From assembly GCA_009827235.1 (NCBI GenBank), contig SPMW01000005.1, positions 1-64,000 of the forward strand: a stretch of DNA of 64,000 bases. The letters run 5' to 3'. The DNA comes from Candidatus Campylobacter infans (lineage in GTDB: Bacteria > Campylobacterota > Campylobacteria > Campylobacterales > Campylobacteraceae). The notes under the pieces are model-generated. The model was not told where the DNA came from. It ran no database searches and worked only from the letters and a program-made list of their open reading frames with translations. The translations under genes were made by a program, and so were the position numbers. This document shows, piece after piece, positions 54,389 through 63,333 of this stretch (position 1 is its first letter; each line of letters starts with the position of its first letter).

Positions 54389-54533
54389 GTGCTTAGATTA
54401 AAATTTGCGCTATAAAATTTCTTTAAAATTTTTTAAATTAATAATACCTTGAATATTAAATTTTTAACTTTGTTTTAAAATTTAAGCCAATAATGCGCAC
54501 TCAATTTTTTAATTCTTGCTTTAAAATTTCTTA

Positions 54534-55688
54534 TCAAAATACGATTTTATTTAAGGCAGTTTGCATGGCAAGGGTTTGGGCGTGTTCATATACATCGTGC
54601 GTGCGGATTATGCTTGCGCCGTTTTGGACAGCTTGCTGGTGTAAAAATAGCGAGCCTGCTAGGCGCCAAGACGGAGAGCTTGGAAAATACGCATTTATCA
54701 CGCTTTTACGGCTTGCGCCAACTAGCAAAGGATAATTAAAGCGCAAAAAATGCTCCAAATGCTTGATTAGCACCATATTTTCGTGCGCGCTCTTGCCAAA
54801 ACCTATGCCAATGTCTAAGATTATATTTTTTATGCCCATTTGCTTTAATTTGGCAAGATTAAGGGCAAAAAACTCATCAACAATCTCTAATATATCGCGC
54901 CCGCGTGATTTTTGCTCTATATTTTCTTGCATATTTTCTGGCTGGCCGATTTTATGCATCAAGCAATAACTTGCGCCATGCTTTTTTGCTAGATTTGCCA
55001 GGTTTAAATCAGCACTTATATCATTAACTAAGCTAAATCCGCGCTCTAAGGCGTAATTTAGGCATTTGTCATCAAAGCTATCAAGGCTGAGCTTTACGCG
55101 CTCAAAAATTTTTTCTTGGTAAAGCAAATCAATTATAGGTTTAATGCGAGCAAACTCAGCCTCTGCGCCGATATACACGCTACCTGGCCGAGAGCTAACA
55201 GCACCTATGTCTATATAAGTTGCGCCATCATTTATCATTTGTTCGCATTTGCTTAAAAGTTCGCTTGTTTTAGTGCGACTAGATTCATAAAGACTATCAT
55301 CATTAAAATTTAAAACACCCATAATTTCAGGTTTTGGCGCGTTATTTTGTTTAAGATATTCATCTAAAAAGTTAGCCAATTCTTTAAGCTTAAAATCTTG
55401 TATTTTTTCTTTTTTGGCAAGTAGGGCAAGTTGTTTGTCGTTTGCTATTAAAAGCGCGTTATTTTCATCTGCTCCGCCTAAAATCGCGCTATGCGTGCTA
55501 ACTAGCTCCGCGCCGATTGAAAGCGCGTCTTGTTTTAAGATATTTGCGGCTGGATTTTTAATGTTTTTTAAAAAAATATAATTTAATTTGGCCTTTGCTT
55601 TCATTATTTCTTGGCCGTGTTTTTGTGGTTTTATAATGCCACAAAGCTCGCTAAAATCGCTAGTATTTGAAATTTTAAAAATTTTCAT
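54534..55688 (-). CDS. folP: Dihydropteroate synthase FolP
   Basis: 384 residues, longer than the usual ~280, because an N-terminal extension of about 100 residues precedes the TIM barrel, as is usual in Campylobacter. Barrel motifs: GVLNFNDDSLYESS (the MGVLNxTPDSF equivalent), YIDIGAVSSRPGS, SLDSFDDKCLNYAL, VNDISADLN, DIGIGFGKSAHEN, GASRKSVI. Condenses p-aminobenzoate with dihydropterin pyrophosphate. It is the sulfonamide target. Last of the lysC-hobA-holB-folP run. Confidence 0.93.
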   Translation of the reverse strand: MKIFKISNTSDFSELCGIIKPQKHGQEIMKAKAKLNYIFLKNIKNPAANILKQDALSIGAELVSTHSAILGGADENNALLIANDKQLALLAKKEKIQDFKLKELANFLDEYLKQNNAPKPEIMGVLNFNDDSLYESSRTKTSELLSKCEQMINDGATYIDIGAVSSRPGSVYIGAEAEFARIKPIIDLLYQEKIFERVKLSLDSFDDKCLNYALERGFSLVNDISADLNLANLAKKHGASYCLMHKIGQPENMQENIEQKSRGRDILEIVDEFFALNLAKLKQMGIKNIILDIGIGFGKSAHENMVLIKHLEHFLRFNYPLLVGASRKSVINAYFPSSPSWRLAGSLFLHQQAVQNGASIIRTHDVYEHAQTLAMQTALNKIVF

Positions 55689-55701
55689 TTTTTGCCTTTG
55701 A

Positions 55702-56319
55702 TTATTTTTGCTTTTGTAAGATTAGAAGTAATAATGGCGTTAGGATATTTGCTATTTTGGTGTTTGTAGCGCAGAGGATGTAGAGTTTATTAAAGTATTC
55801 TAAATCGCTTTGGTTAAATTTTAATCCGCTCTGTAAGGCTTCAATTATTATGCTTTTTAAAAGGCTTAAAAGCTCGTTTTTGCCGTATTCTCCGCTTTTT
55901 TCAAGTGCGCTTATGCGCTCTATGAAATTATATGCGCTTTTAAAATCAAGCCTGGCTAGGTTTAGCCCTGTTTGGATGCGTATTTGTGGGCTTTTGCGGG
56001 TTTGGAGCATTAGCCTTGAACGCACGGTTGGGAGTAATAAATTTTTAGCTGGTGATACTATCACAAAAATAATATTTTTTGGTGGTTCTTCAAGGATTTT
56101 TAATAAAGCATTTTGAAATTCCACGCCAAATTTTAAAGCAAAAATCGCCACGACTTTTTGGCTATATTCAGCAATATAAGCTTGGGCTATGATTTCTTTT
56201 GCGTTGTCTATTGTAGCTTGGGCTCCAAAATCAAAAATTTTTAAATTTTCGCCCGCTTTCTTGCTTAATTCATCTTTAATGGCATCAAAATCGTTTGATA
56301 TTATAATTTTAGAGCGCAT
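55702..56319 (-). CDS. holB: DNA polymerase III delta' subunit (HolB, short form)
   Basis: 205 residues: only the clamp-loader N-terminal fold remains, without Walker A or zinc motif, as is usual in Campylobacter. Seen: IAEYSQKVVAIFALKFGVEFQNALLKILEEPPKNIIF in shortened form, then SPAKNLLLPTVRSRL, the sensor-1/SRC region. C-terminal helical part. Its ATG coincides with the hobA stop at 56319. A rigid stator that acts with DnaX and HolA. 13 bases to folP. Confidence 0.88.
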   Translation of the reverse strand: MRSKIIISNDFDAIKDELSKKAGENLKIFDFGAQATIDNAKEIIAQAYIAEYSQKVVAIFALKFGVEFQNALLKILEEPPKNIIFVIVSPAKNLLLPTVRSRLMLQTRKSPQIRIQTGLNLARLDFKSAYNFIERISALEKSGEYGKNELLSLLKSIIIEALQSGLKFNQSDLEYFNKLYILCATNTKIANILTPLLLLILQKQK

Positions 56320-56870
56320 TATAAACTTACGCGTCCAAGTAAAATTTCACTTAAACTTTTATCAAAAAGCTTAAAAAGTGATAAGAGTTTGATGTCTAAA
56401 AAATTATCTTGCGAGTTTAGATAAAAGCTATTTTGTGCTTGCTCATCAAAAAGCCACATATAGCTATTATTGCTACTTTTAGCGATTAAAGATAGCTTTG
56501 AGCTGCCCTTGCCTACATAAAAATACATATAGCCATTTGGAAAACTAATGCTTAGCATATCTTGTAAAAGTGCTAGTTCGTCTTTGATATTTATCTCATT
56601 GATGCGTGGATATAGCGAATGTAATGATATAAACGGCAAAAACGGGCGCGCAAGGTTAGCTTTATTAATATTTAGCAAAAAATATTTTTCAAACCATTCG
56701 CGCTCTTCATCGCAAATTAGCACAAAACTAGCACCATTTAAAAAATACCGCAAACGAAGCCCTAAAAGTCCTACCCATTCGCTGCGGCGCTCTTCTAGCC
56801 ATTTCATTGTGATGCCATCAAAATCACTGCTTCTAATAGCATCAAGGGTCCAATTGCTTAGATTCATCAC
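56319..56870 (-). CDS. hobA: DnaA-associated initiation factor HobA
   Basis: 183 residues, close to the H. pylori HobA length. N-terminus MMNLSNWTLDAIRSSDFDG; FVLICDEEREWFEKYFL and LPFISLHSLYPRINE fit the SIS-like fold of HobA, the Campylobacterota replacement of DiaA. It tetramerises and bridges DnaA at oriC. Overlaps lysC by four bases (ATGA) and its stop touches holB. The lysC-hobA-holB-folP order matches C. jejuni. oriC itself is not in the window. Confidence 0.9.
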   Translation of the reverse strand: MMNLSNWTLDAIRSSDFDGITMKWLEERRSEWVGLLGLRLRYFLNGASFVLICDEEREWFEKYFLLNINKANLARPFLPFISLHSLYPRINEINIKDELALLQDMLSISFPNGYMYFYVGKGSSKLSLIAKSSNNSYMWLFDEQAQNSFYLNSQDNFLDIKLLSLFKLFDKSLSEILLGRVSL

Positions 56871-58075
56871 GCATCAAGCTCATAGGCATTGTGTAGGGCG
56901 CGCACGGCTAGTTCGCCGTATTTTGCGGCTACGATGATAGAAATTTTAATCTCGCTTGTAGAGATCATTTCTATATTTATGCCTTCATTTGCTAAGGTGC
57001 TAAATGCCTTGCTAGCCACACCGCTATGGCTTTTCATACCAACGCCAACTATGCTAACCTTTACTATATCAGCTTCGATTTCTACACTAGATGCTAGGCC
57101 ATCTACTACTTGCTTTGCTAGATCCATTTCGTTTTCTGGCACGGTAAAGCCTAGCGTTGTGGTGCCATCAGCCTTGCTGGTATTTTGGATAATCATATCT
57201 ACATTTATATTTTTGCTTGCTAATTTACTAAATATCTCAGCTGCTACGCCTGGCTTATCTACTACACCACGCAAGGTTACGCGGGCTTGATTTTTGTCTA
57301 ATGCGATACCGCTTATTACTACATCTTCCATATTTTGCATATTATTTTCTCCTGTAATTAGTGTGCCTTCATTGTGATTAAAGCTTGAACGGGTAATTAA
57401 ATTTACATTTAGTTTTTTGGCTAGCTCTACGCTACGATTTTGCAATACCTTAGCACCCATACTAGCTAGCTCTAACATCTCATCATAGCTGATTTTATCT
57501 AGCTTTTTGGCCTTTGGTTCGATTCTTGGGTCGGTTGTATAAACCCCATCTACATCGGTGTAAATTTCACATAAATCAGCCTTTAAAGCCCCCGCAACTG
57601 CCACTGCTGAAAGATCTGAGCCGCCACGCCCAAGAGTAGTTACTTCGCCATCTTCATTTACGCCTTGAAAACCAGCGATTACTACGATTTTATCATCATC
57701 TAGGGCTGTTTGGATATTTTTTGTGTGTATGCGTTTTATGCGCGCTTTTGTAGCACTTGCATCGGTTATTATACCAGCATTGCGCCCGCTCATGGCTATT
57801 GCTTTATATCCCATTGTGTTTAAGGCTATGGATAAAAGCGAGCTAGTTATGCGCTCACCAGCACTTAAAAGCATATCCATATCCTTGCTTTGTGGCGCGT
57901 TTTTACTAAAAAACTCGGCATATTCTATCAAGCGATTTGTAACCCCGCTCATAGCCGATACTATCACCACTAAGCTATGTCCTGCGTTTTTGCTCTCAAT
58001 TACGCGTTTAGCTACTTCTTGTATCCTCTCAAGCGTTCCAACGCTTGTGCCGCCGTATTTTTGCACTATTAGCAT
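56867..58075 (-). CDS. lysC: Aspartate kinase LysC
   Basis: 402 residues: N-terminal kinase domain (VQKYGGTSVGTLERI, FSMSGVTNRL-like VIVSAMSGVTNRL, LLSAGERITSSLL, DLSAVAVAGALKADLCEIYTDVDGVYTTDP in shortened form) and two C-terminal ACT domains (VTLRGVVDKPGVAAEIFSKL, VSIVGVGMKSHSGVASKAF) for feedback inhibition. First step of lysine, threonine and methionine synthesis, and of diaminopimelate for the cell wall. Heads the hobA-holB-folP run. Confidence 0.94.
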   Translation of the reverse strand: MLIVQKYGGTSVGTLERIQEVAKRVIESKNAGHSLVVIVSAMSGVTNRLIEYAEFFSKNAPQSKDMDMLLSAGERITSSLLSIALNTMGYKAIAMSGRNAGIITDASATKARIKRIHTKNIQTALDDDKIVVIAGFQGVNEDGEVTTLGRGGSDLSAVAVAGALKADLCEIYTDVDGVYTTDPRIEPKAKKLDKISYDEMLELASMGAKVLQNRSVELAKKLNVNLITRSSFNHNEGTLITGENNMQNMEDVVISGIALDKNQARVTLRGVVDKPGVAAEIFSKLASKNINVDMIIQNTSKADGTTTLGFTVPENEMDLAKQVVDGLASSVEIEADIVKVSIVGVGMKSHSGVASKAFSTLANEGINIEMISTSEIKISIIVAAKYGELAVRALHNAYELDA

Positions 58076-58127
58076 AAAAATCCTTTCTTATGATGTAAAT
58101 ATAAAATGGCAAATTTTATATTTGGTA

Positions 58128-58592
58128 TTACAAATAACCTTTATCTTTGAAATACTTTAAAACCTTCATATACACGCCTTTTTTAAAGCTATTTACAATT
58201 TTTTCGATTTCATCAACCCTAACGAAGCAATATTCATCAAATTCTGGTTTTGGCGTGTTTATGTTTATGGTTGCGCCAGGTTTTAAGCGCACGAGAAAAT
58301 ATTTTTGGTTTTGCCCGTCAAATTTCATTTTTTTAGCTAAAGTTGCTGGAAAATCATAGCTTAGCCATTGTGGGTATTGTGAAATAATCTCTACATCATT
58401 TGTGCCGATTTCTTCTTTTAACTCCCTAAACATCGCATCTTCTGGACTTTCATTTTCATCAATGCCACCTTGGGGAAACTGCCAAGCACCTTTTATATCG
58501 CTTCTTTGGGCAATTAATAATTTACACTCAAAAGGATATGTAGGCGCAAGCACGATGATAGCGACATTTGGTCTGTAATTTTTTTCTTGCAT
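58128..58592 (-). CDS. rppH: RNA pyrophosphohydrolase RppH (NudH/NudA)
   Basis: 154 residues, Nudix box GGIDENESPEDAMFRELKEEIG in shortened form (GX5EX7REUXEEXGU), YRPNVAIIVL at the start and WQFPQGG, typical of RppH/IalA. In this family it removes pyrophosphate from mRNA 5' ends (and splits diadenosine polyphosphates). Sits 52 bases upstream of lysC on the same strand, as in C. jejuni nudA. Confidence 0.92.
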   Translation of the reverse strand: MQEKNYRPNVAIIVLAPTYPFECKLLIAQRSDIKGAWQFPQGGIDENESPEDAMFRELKEEIGTNDVEIISQYPQWLSYDFPATLAKKMKFDGQNQKYFLVRLKPGATININTPKPEFDEYCFVRVDEIEKIVNSFKKGVYMKVLKYFKDKGYL

Positions 58593-58719
58593 TTGCTTGC
58601 CTAAAATTTTTGGGCAATACTACAAAATTTGCGTTTAAAATTTCATAAAATTTAGTGAGGGTTGTGCTATTAAACTAGCTAGCTTGATAGCTTAGCGCAT
58701 TTAATAGCAGAAGTAAATT

Positions 58720-59487
58720 TTAAAAGCTTGGGATTACTGCGCCTTGATATTTTTGCTTTATAAAATCCTTAGCTTTTTGTGAGGTTATGGCGTTTTTAAG
58801 CGCTGTGGTTTTTGCGGTGTTTTCATCGCCTGCGCGAACGGCTAGAATGTTTGAGTATGGATTGTTTTGTGCGTTTTCTATGATTAGAGCGTCATTTAGC
58901 GGGTTTAAATTAGCATTTAGGGCGAAATTTGAGTTAATTACAGCCAAATCAACTTCGCTTAATGCTCGCGGTAAAGTAGCGCCTTCAAGCTCGACAAAAA
59001 CAAGCTTTTTAGGATTATCGATTATATCAATAGGCGTGCGAAGTTTTACATTTTCATTAAGTTTTATTAGCCCTGCGCTTGCAAGCACATCAAGGGCGCG
59101 ACTTTCGTTGGTTGGATCATTTGGGATAGCGATTTTTGCGCCATTTGCTAGTTCGTTTATGTTTTTTATTTTAGTGCTATATGCGCCCATTGGTTCTAAA
59201 TGCACGCTTGCTACTGCGTTGATTTTTGTGCCGTTGTTTGCGTTAAACTCGCGCAAATATGGCTCGTGTTGCATAAAATTTGCGTCTAAATCTTTTTCAT
59301 CTAAGGCCTTATTTGGCAAGACATAATCATTAAATTCTTTAATCACTAAATCATAGCCTTGTGCTTTTAGCTCCGGCGTTATTGCTTCTAAAATTTCAGC
59401 ATGCGGGACGGGCGTTGCGCCAACTACGATGTTTTCAGCCAAAGCCAAGCTAGAACTTAGCAAAGCACAGAGTAAGAATTTTTTCAT
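58720..59487 (-). CDS. metQ: MetQ-type methionine-binding protein without lipobox
   Basis: 255 residues, NlpA family: VVGATPVPHAEILEAI, NFMQHEPYLREFN, VHLEPMGAYSTKIKNINEL in shortened form, IAIPNDPTNESRAL, VINSNFALNANLNP. These bind methionine or other small ligands for MetNI-type import. The N-terminus MKKFLLCALLSSSLALA-EN has a signal-peptidase-I site and no lipobox Cys, whereas most MetQ proteins are lipoproteins. No metN or metI gene is adjacent. Confidence 0.88.
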   Translation of the reverse strand: MKKFLLCALLSSSLALAENIVVGATPVPHAEILEAITPELKAQGYDLVIKEFNDYVLPNKALDEKDLDANFMQHEPYLREFNANNGTKINAVASVHLEPMGAYSTKIKNINELANGAKIAIPNDPTNESRALDVLASAGLIKLNENVKLRTPIDIIDNPKKLVFVELEGATLPRALSEVDLAVINSNFALNANLNPLNDALIIENAQNNPYSNILAVRAGDENTAKTTALKNAITSQKAKDFIKQKYQGAVIPSF

Positions 59488-59603
59488 AAGTTCTCCTTAA
59501 AAAAGTGCCTAATTATGTAAGAAATTTTATAATATCAAGTAAATATAAGGTAATTTTTAAAATTTAGTAGAATTTATTATTATTTCACATTTTTTAAAAT
59601 ATA

Positions 59604-60902
59604 CTATTTTACCTGATTATTATCAAAAAGCACATAAAAGACATTTTTGCCATCGATATATTCATAATGCAAGCTAAAATTATGCGCTTTTAATATATTA
59701 TCCACAATATAAAGCCCAAGCCCAAAACCATCTTTATATGGTGTTTGGCTTGCGTGTTTGGCTGAGCTGTCATTAAAATTTTGTGTGTTTTTGGGATTTT
59801 TATTTTCTTGTGTGAAAGGCTGTGTGTAGTAGCTTAATTCGTGCTTTAAAGGCTGTGCGCGACTTAAAAAGCTGACTTTATTTTGCGTGGCAATTATTTG
59901 GATTTTATGATCTGTGGCATATTTTATGCCATTGTCTATTATGTTTTTAAAAGCCACGCTAAGCAATCTAAAATCAGCCTTAATGCTTATATTTTCATCA
60001 CAAATCAGCATTACTAAGCTATCATCACACATGGCTAGCTGCTTGGCTTCATCTAAAATAGAGCGCAAATCCATCACGCTCGCATCGATATTTGCAAAGC
60101 CTGCGCTAGCTTGTTCGATAGCAGCAAATTCATTTATCAACTGCTCCAAACGCTCAAATACCTTAATCAAACGCTCTTGGTATTTATCTTGTGGGATCAT
60201 TTCAGCTGTAATGCGTCCTTTGGTAATTGGCGTTTTTAGCTCATGCATAATATTGCGCAAAAATAGCGTTCTGCTATGATTTAGCACCTTTATTTGCCTT
60301 ACAGCCTTATAGAAAGCATCGGCAACCTCGCTTATTTCATCGTTGCCTGTGCTTGTGTTTGCTATGTTTAAATCCCCGCTAGCAAATTTATTTATTTGGC
60401 GTTTTAGCTTTCTAAGTGGTTTTATTTTGCGAATTACAAAAATATAAGTCATTAAAAGAATAAGAAAAACTAAGGAAAATATAAGCGTGATTATATCGTA
60501 TCTGTAAGGTTGAAAAGTATCATCAAAAAGCAAATGCTCTTCGCCTGTATGCGTGGTTAAAAGCAAATAATAACGCTTTTTATAGTATAAAATCGCGCCA
60601 CTGCCTATATCGCGCTCTATTTTTTCTATGATTTGGGCTTGGGTTTTTATTTGCTCTTTTAAAATTTCATTATCAATTTCTGGCATCGCAATGCCTTCTA
60701 CTTGCTCTTCGTATTCATTTGTGGTGATATAGCCATTTAATTTCATTAACATTGCGTTTGTTACTACTGAATATTTTGTGTTTAGCTCTCTGGTGTAGTT
60801 TTGCTGGTCGTATTCTTTAAGCCATAAAAACGCTAAAAATATAGCCGTGCTTGCAAGCCCAAAAATAAAAGTTATAGAATAAAAAATAGATGAAAAACGC
60901 AT
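59604..60902 (-). CDS. Sensor histidine kinase (ArsS/CprS-like), no adjacent regulator
   Basis: 432 residues from the ATG at 60902 (TAAGGC seven bases upstream; the -10 at 60925 excludes the longer start). Two membrane segments (about 5-27, 137-158) around a periplasmic region of about 105 residues, HAMP (RKIKPLRKLKRQINKFASGD, 158-177), phospho-acceptor H220 in RNIMHELKTPITKGR, N box FKNIIDNGIKYA and G box DGFGLGLYIVDNIL. ELKTPITKGR is shared with H. pylori ArsS and C. jejuni CprS. No response-regulator gene lies beside it: the plus-strand neighbour is a transporter and downstream is metQ. Confidence 0.88.
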   Translation of the reverse strand: MRFSSIFYSITFIFGLASTAIFLAFLWLKEYDQQNYTRELNTKYSVVTNAMLMKLNGYITTNEYEEQVEGIAMPEIDNEILKEQIKTQAQIIEKIERDIGSGAILYYKKRYYLLLTTHTGEEHLLFDDTFQPYRYDIITLIFSLVFLILLMTYIFVIRKIKPLRKLKRQINKFASGDLNIANTSTGNDEISEVADAFYKAVRQIKVLNHSRTLFLRNIMHELKTPITKGRITAEMIPQDKYQERLIKVFERLEQLINEFAAIEQASAGFANIDASVMDLRSILDEAKQLAMCDDSLVMLICDENISIKADFRLLSVAFKNIIDNGIKYATDHKIQIIATQNKVSFLSRAQPLKHELSYYTQPFTQENKNPKNTQNFNDSSAKHASQTPYKDGFGLGLYIVDNILKAHNFSLHYEYIDGKNVFYVLFDNNQVK

Positions 60903-60924
60903 TTTTTGCCTTAAAAAATCCGCC

Positions 60925-60930
60925 ATTATA
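60925..60930 (-). promoter_or_regulatory. -10 box for the sensor kinase
   Basis: Reverse strand ATTTTTGCTATAATGGC. It overlaps the first codon of the longer ORF, and so fixes the start at 60902. Confidence 0.5.
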
Positions 60931-61018
60931 GCAAAAATTGTGCGCGCAAAGTAGCTAAGAGTATATTAAAATTTATAAAATTTTAAAAAATCTTACATTA
61001 AATTTAGCTACTTATTTG

Positions 61019-61024
61019 TATAAT
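61019..61024 (+). promoter_or_regulatory. Extended -10 box for the amino acid ABC operon
   Basis: TACTTATTTGTATAATACCGCC, 28 bases before the TTG at 61053. Confidence 0.55.
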
Positions 61025-61052
61025 ACCGCCCCAAATCTCACAAGGCTAATAA

Positions 61053-61763
61053 TTGAAAAAAATTTTTAATGCTAAATTGATATTTGCTCTTGTAATAATC
61101 ATACTTGGCGCGTATTTTACCTTTCCTTATGAAATCACTCCATCGCAAAAAAGCGCATATTTTAATGCTTATTTAATGACACTTAAACTAACCCTTGGTG
61201 GTATCGGCATAGGCATAGTTTTAGGCTTTTTGCTAGCCTTTTTAAAATTTCTACAAATCAAAGCTTTAAATTTTATCATTGATGAATATATCGATATTAT
61301 TCGTGGCACGCCCGTGCTTTTACAGCTTATGATTTTTGCTTTTGTGATAATGGCAAGTGTGAGCGATAATTTATGGGCGGCGATAGTAGCACTTGGGCTA
61401 AATAGCTCAGCTTATGTAGCAGAAATAGTCCGCAGTGGCGTAAATAGCGTAGATCGCGGGCAAATGGAGGCTGCGCGCGCGATGGGCTTAGGATATGCTA
61501 CTAGTATGAAAGAAATCATTTTCCCCCAAGCCATTAAAAATATCTTGCCAGCCCTTGCAAATGAGTTTATATCGTTATTTAAAGAAACATCAGTGGTTGG
61601 ATTGATTGGTATTTTTGATTTAACAATGCAAAGCAAAAGCTTACAAGCTACGCTTTTTAGCCCTGAGCCGATTTTGTTTGCTGGGGTTGTGTATTATGCT
61701 AGCGTTAAGATTTTTTCAACCCTTGCAAAATTGCTTGAAAGGCGATTAAACCGCAATGATTAA
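61053..61763 (+). CDS. Polar amino acid ABC transporter permease
   Basis: 236 residues, TTG start with AAGG eight bases upstream. HisM/GlnP-family inner-membrane permease with about five membrane segments and the EAA loop: AARAMGLGYATSMKEIIFPQAIKNILPALANEF in shortened form, and IRGTPVLLQLMIFA near residue 88. First of a complete three-gene transporter (permease, ATPase, binding protein) with overlaps and gaps of 8 and 9 bases. Confidence 0.92.
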   Translation: MKKIFNAKLIFALVIIILGAYFTFPYEITPSQKSAYFNAYLMTLKLTLGGIGIGIVLGFLLAFLKFLQIKALNFIIDEYIDIIRGTPVLLQLMIFAFVIMASVSDNLWAAIVALGLNSSAYVAEIVRSGVNSVDRGQMEAARAMGLGYATSMKEIIFPQAIKNILPALANEFISLFKETSVVGLIGIFDLTMQSKSLQATLFSPEPILFAGVVYYASVKIFSTLAKLLERRLNRND

Positions 61764-62487
61764 GATAGAAAATTTACACAAAAATTATGGCCAATTAGAA
61801 GTTTTAAAGGGCATTAATTGTGAGTTTAAAAAGGGCGAAGTTGTAGCAATTATTGGCCCAAGCGGTAGTGGTAAAAGCACTTTTTTGCGTTGTATAAATG
61901 CGCTTGAAAGTGCTAGTAGCGGGCATATTTATATTGATGGCGTAGATATTACGGCAAAAACTTGTAATATAAATAAAATTCGCACAAAAATTTCTATGGT
62001 TTTTCAGCATTTTAATCTTTTTGCAAATAAATCCGTGCTTGAAAATTTAACCCTTGCGCCCATAAAAACAGGCCTAATGGGTAAAGACGAGGCCAAAGAA
62101 CACGCCCTAAATCTACTCAAAAAAGTCGGCCTAAAAGATAAAGCTAGTGTTTATCCCCACAAGCTCTCAGGCGGTCAAAAGCAAAGAGTAGCCATAGCAA
62201 GAGCGCTTGCGATGAACCCGCAAGCGATTTTATTTGATGAGCCTACAAGCGCGCTAGATCCTGAGATGATAGGCGAGGTGCTTTCATTGATAAAAGATGT
62301 GGCAAATGAAGGTATGAGTATGCTTGTAGTAACGCATGAGATGGGTTTTGCTAAAAATGTATCAAATAGATTGATATTTATGGACGGCGGATACATAGCT
62401 AGCGATTGCTCGCCACATACGGCATTTGGAGATAATCCGCCACACCCTAGATTAAGGGAATTTTTAAATAAAATACTAAATCACTAA
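61756..62487 (+). CDS. Polar amino acid ABC transporter ATPase
   Basis: 243 residues: Walker A GPSGSGKST (35-43), Q-loop MVFQHFNLF, signature LSGGQKQRVAIARAL, Walker B AILFDEPTSALDP and switch His THEMGF. GlnQ/ArtP class. Overlaps the permease gene by eight bases. Confidence 0.94.
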   Translation: MIKIENLHKNYGQLEVLKGINCEFKKGEVVAIIGPSGSGKSTFLRCINALESASSGHIYIDGVDITAKTCNINKIRTKISMVFQHFNLFANKSVLENLTLAPIKTGLMGKDEAKEHALNLLKKVGLKDKASVYPHKLSGGQKQRVAIARALAMNPQAILFDEPTSALDPEMIGEVLSLIKDVANEGMSMLVVTHEMGFAKNVSNRLIFMDGGYIASDCSPHTAFGDNPPHPRLREFLNKILNH

Positions 62488-62496
62488 GGAGTAAAA

Positions 62497-63219
62497 ATGA
62501 AAAAATTTTTCGCAGGTTTGGGCATTGTTGCTTTAATGTTTAGCGCAAATGCTAAGGAATTAAAATTTGGCTTAAATGCTGAATATCCGCCCTTTGAATA
62601 TATAGATCAAAATAACAATATAGCAGGTTTTGATGTGGATTTAATTAATGAATTAGGCAAGAGATTAGGCTTTGAAGTTAAGCTTGCGAATATGGGCTTT
62701 GACGCGCTTATACCAGCACTTAGCACCGGCAAAATCAACGCTATTATCTCAGCTATGAGCGCAACTACTCAGCGCAAAAAAGCAGTAGATTTTACAAATC
62801 CTTATTTTATAACGCAAAATTTATACATTAAAAAAGCTACGAACACGCAAATAAATAATAAAAACGATTTAAAAAATAAAAAAGTTTGCGTTCAAATCGG
62901 CACCGTCCAAGAACTAGCCTCTACAAAGCTTGCGGGCGTTAAAACTAATGTAAATGAAACAATCGCCACTTGTATAATGGCGCTAAAATCTGGCAAGATC
63001 GATGTCGTGCTGGTTGATAAATTAGTTGGTATGGAGTATTTGAAAAAAAATGCTGATTTGGTGCAGTTTTTTGAAGAACCAGATGGTAGCGAGGGTATGT
63101 CAATTGGCTTTGAAAAAAACAAGCACACCGAGCTAATTGCTAAAATCAATGCCGAGCTTGAAAAAATGAAAAGTGATGGCAGTTATGATAAGCTTATGCA
63201 AAAACATGGGCTTAAATAA
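62497..63219 (+). CDS. Polar amino acid ABC transporter binding protein
   Basis: 240 residues with signal peptide (MKKFFAGLGIVALMFSANA, no lipobox). Bacterial PBP3 family: LKFGLNAEYPPFEYIDQNNN, GFDVDLINELGKRLG, ALIPALSTGKINAIISAMSATTQRKKAVDFTNPYF in shortened form, VGVQIGTVQ-like VCVQIGTVQ. Binds a polar amino acid; the exact ligand (Gln, Arg, Cys or other) is not clear. RBS AAGGAG, nine bases after the ATPase. Confidence 0.92.
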   Translation: MKKFFAGLGIVALMFSANAKELKFGLNAEYPPFEYIDQNNNIAGFDVDLINELGKRLGFEVKLANMGFDALIPALSTGKINAIISAMSATTQRKKAVDFTNPYFITQNLYIKKATNTQINNKNDLKNKKVCVQIGTVQELASTKLAGVKTNVNETIATCIMALKSGKIDVVLVDKLVGMEYLKKNADLVQFFEEPDGSEGMSIGFEKNKHTELIAKINAELEKMKSDGSYDKLMQKHGLK

Positions 63220-63241
63220 TCTTTAAGCTTATAAATTTAAA

Positions 63242-63281
63242 CGCGCTTAATTTTAAGGCTTTCAACCAGCCTTAAAGCGCG
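63242..63281 (+). terminator. Two-tier stem after the amino acid ABC operon
   Basis: CGCGCT (63242-63247) pairs with AGCGCG (63276-63281), and TTAAGGCT (63253-63260) with AGCCTTAA (63268-63275). No U-tract follows, so a rho-independent role is uncertain. Confidence 0.5.
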
Positions 63282-63333
63282 CTATATTCTAGTTTAAGTA
63301 AATTATTCTTTCAAAATTTTAAAGGCATTTTTT

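Noticed and set aside
60903..60926. Longer start of the sensor kinase
   Set aside because: The -10 box overlaps it, and TAAGGC precedes the inner ATG.
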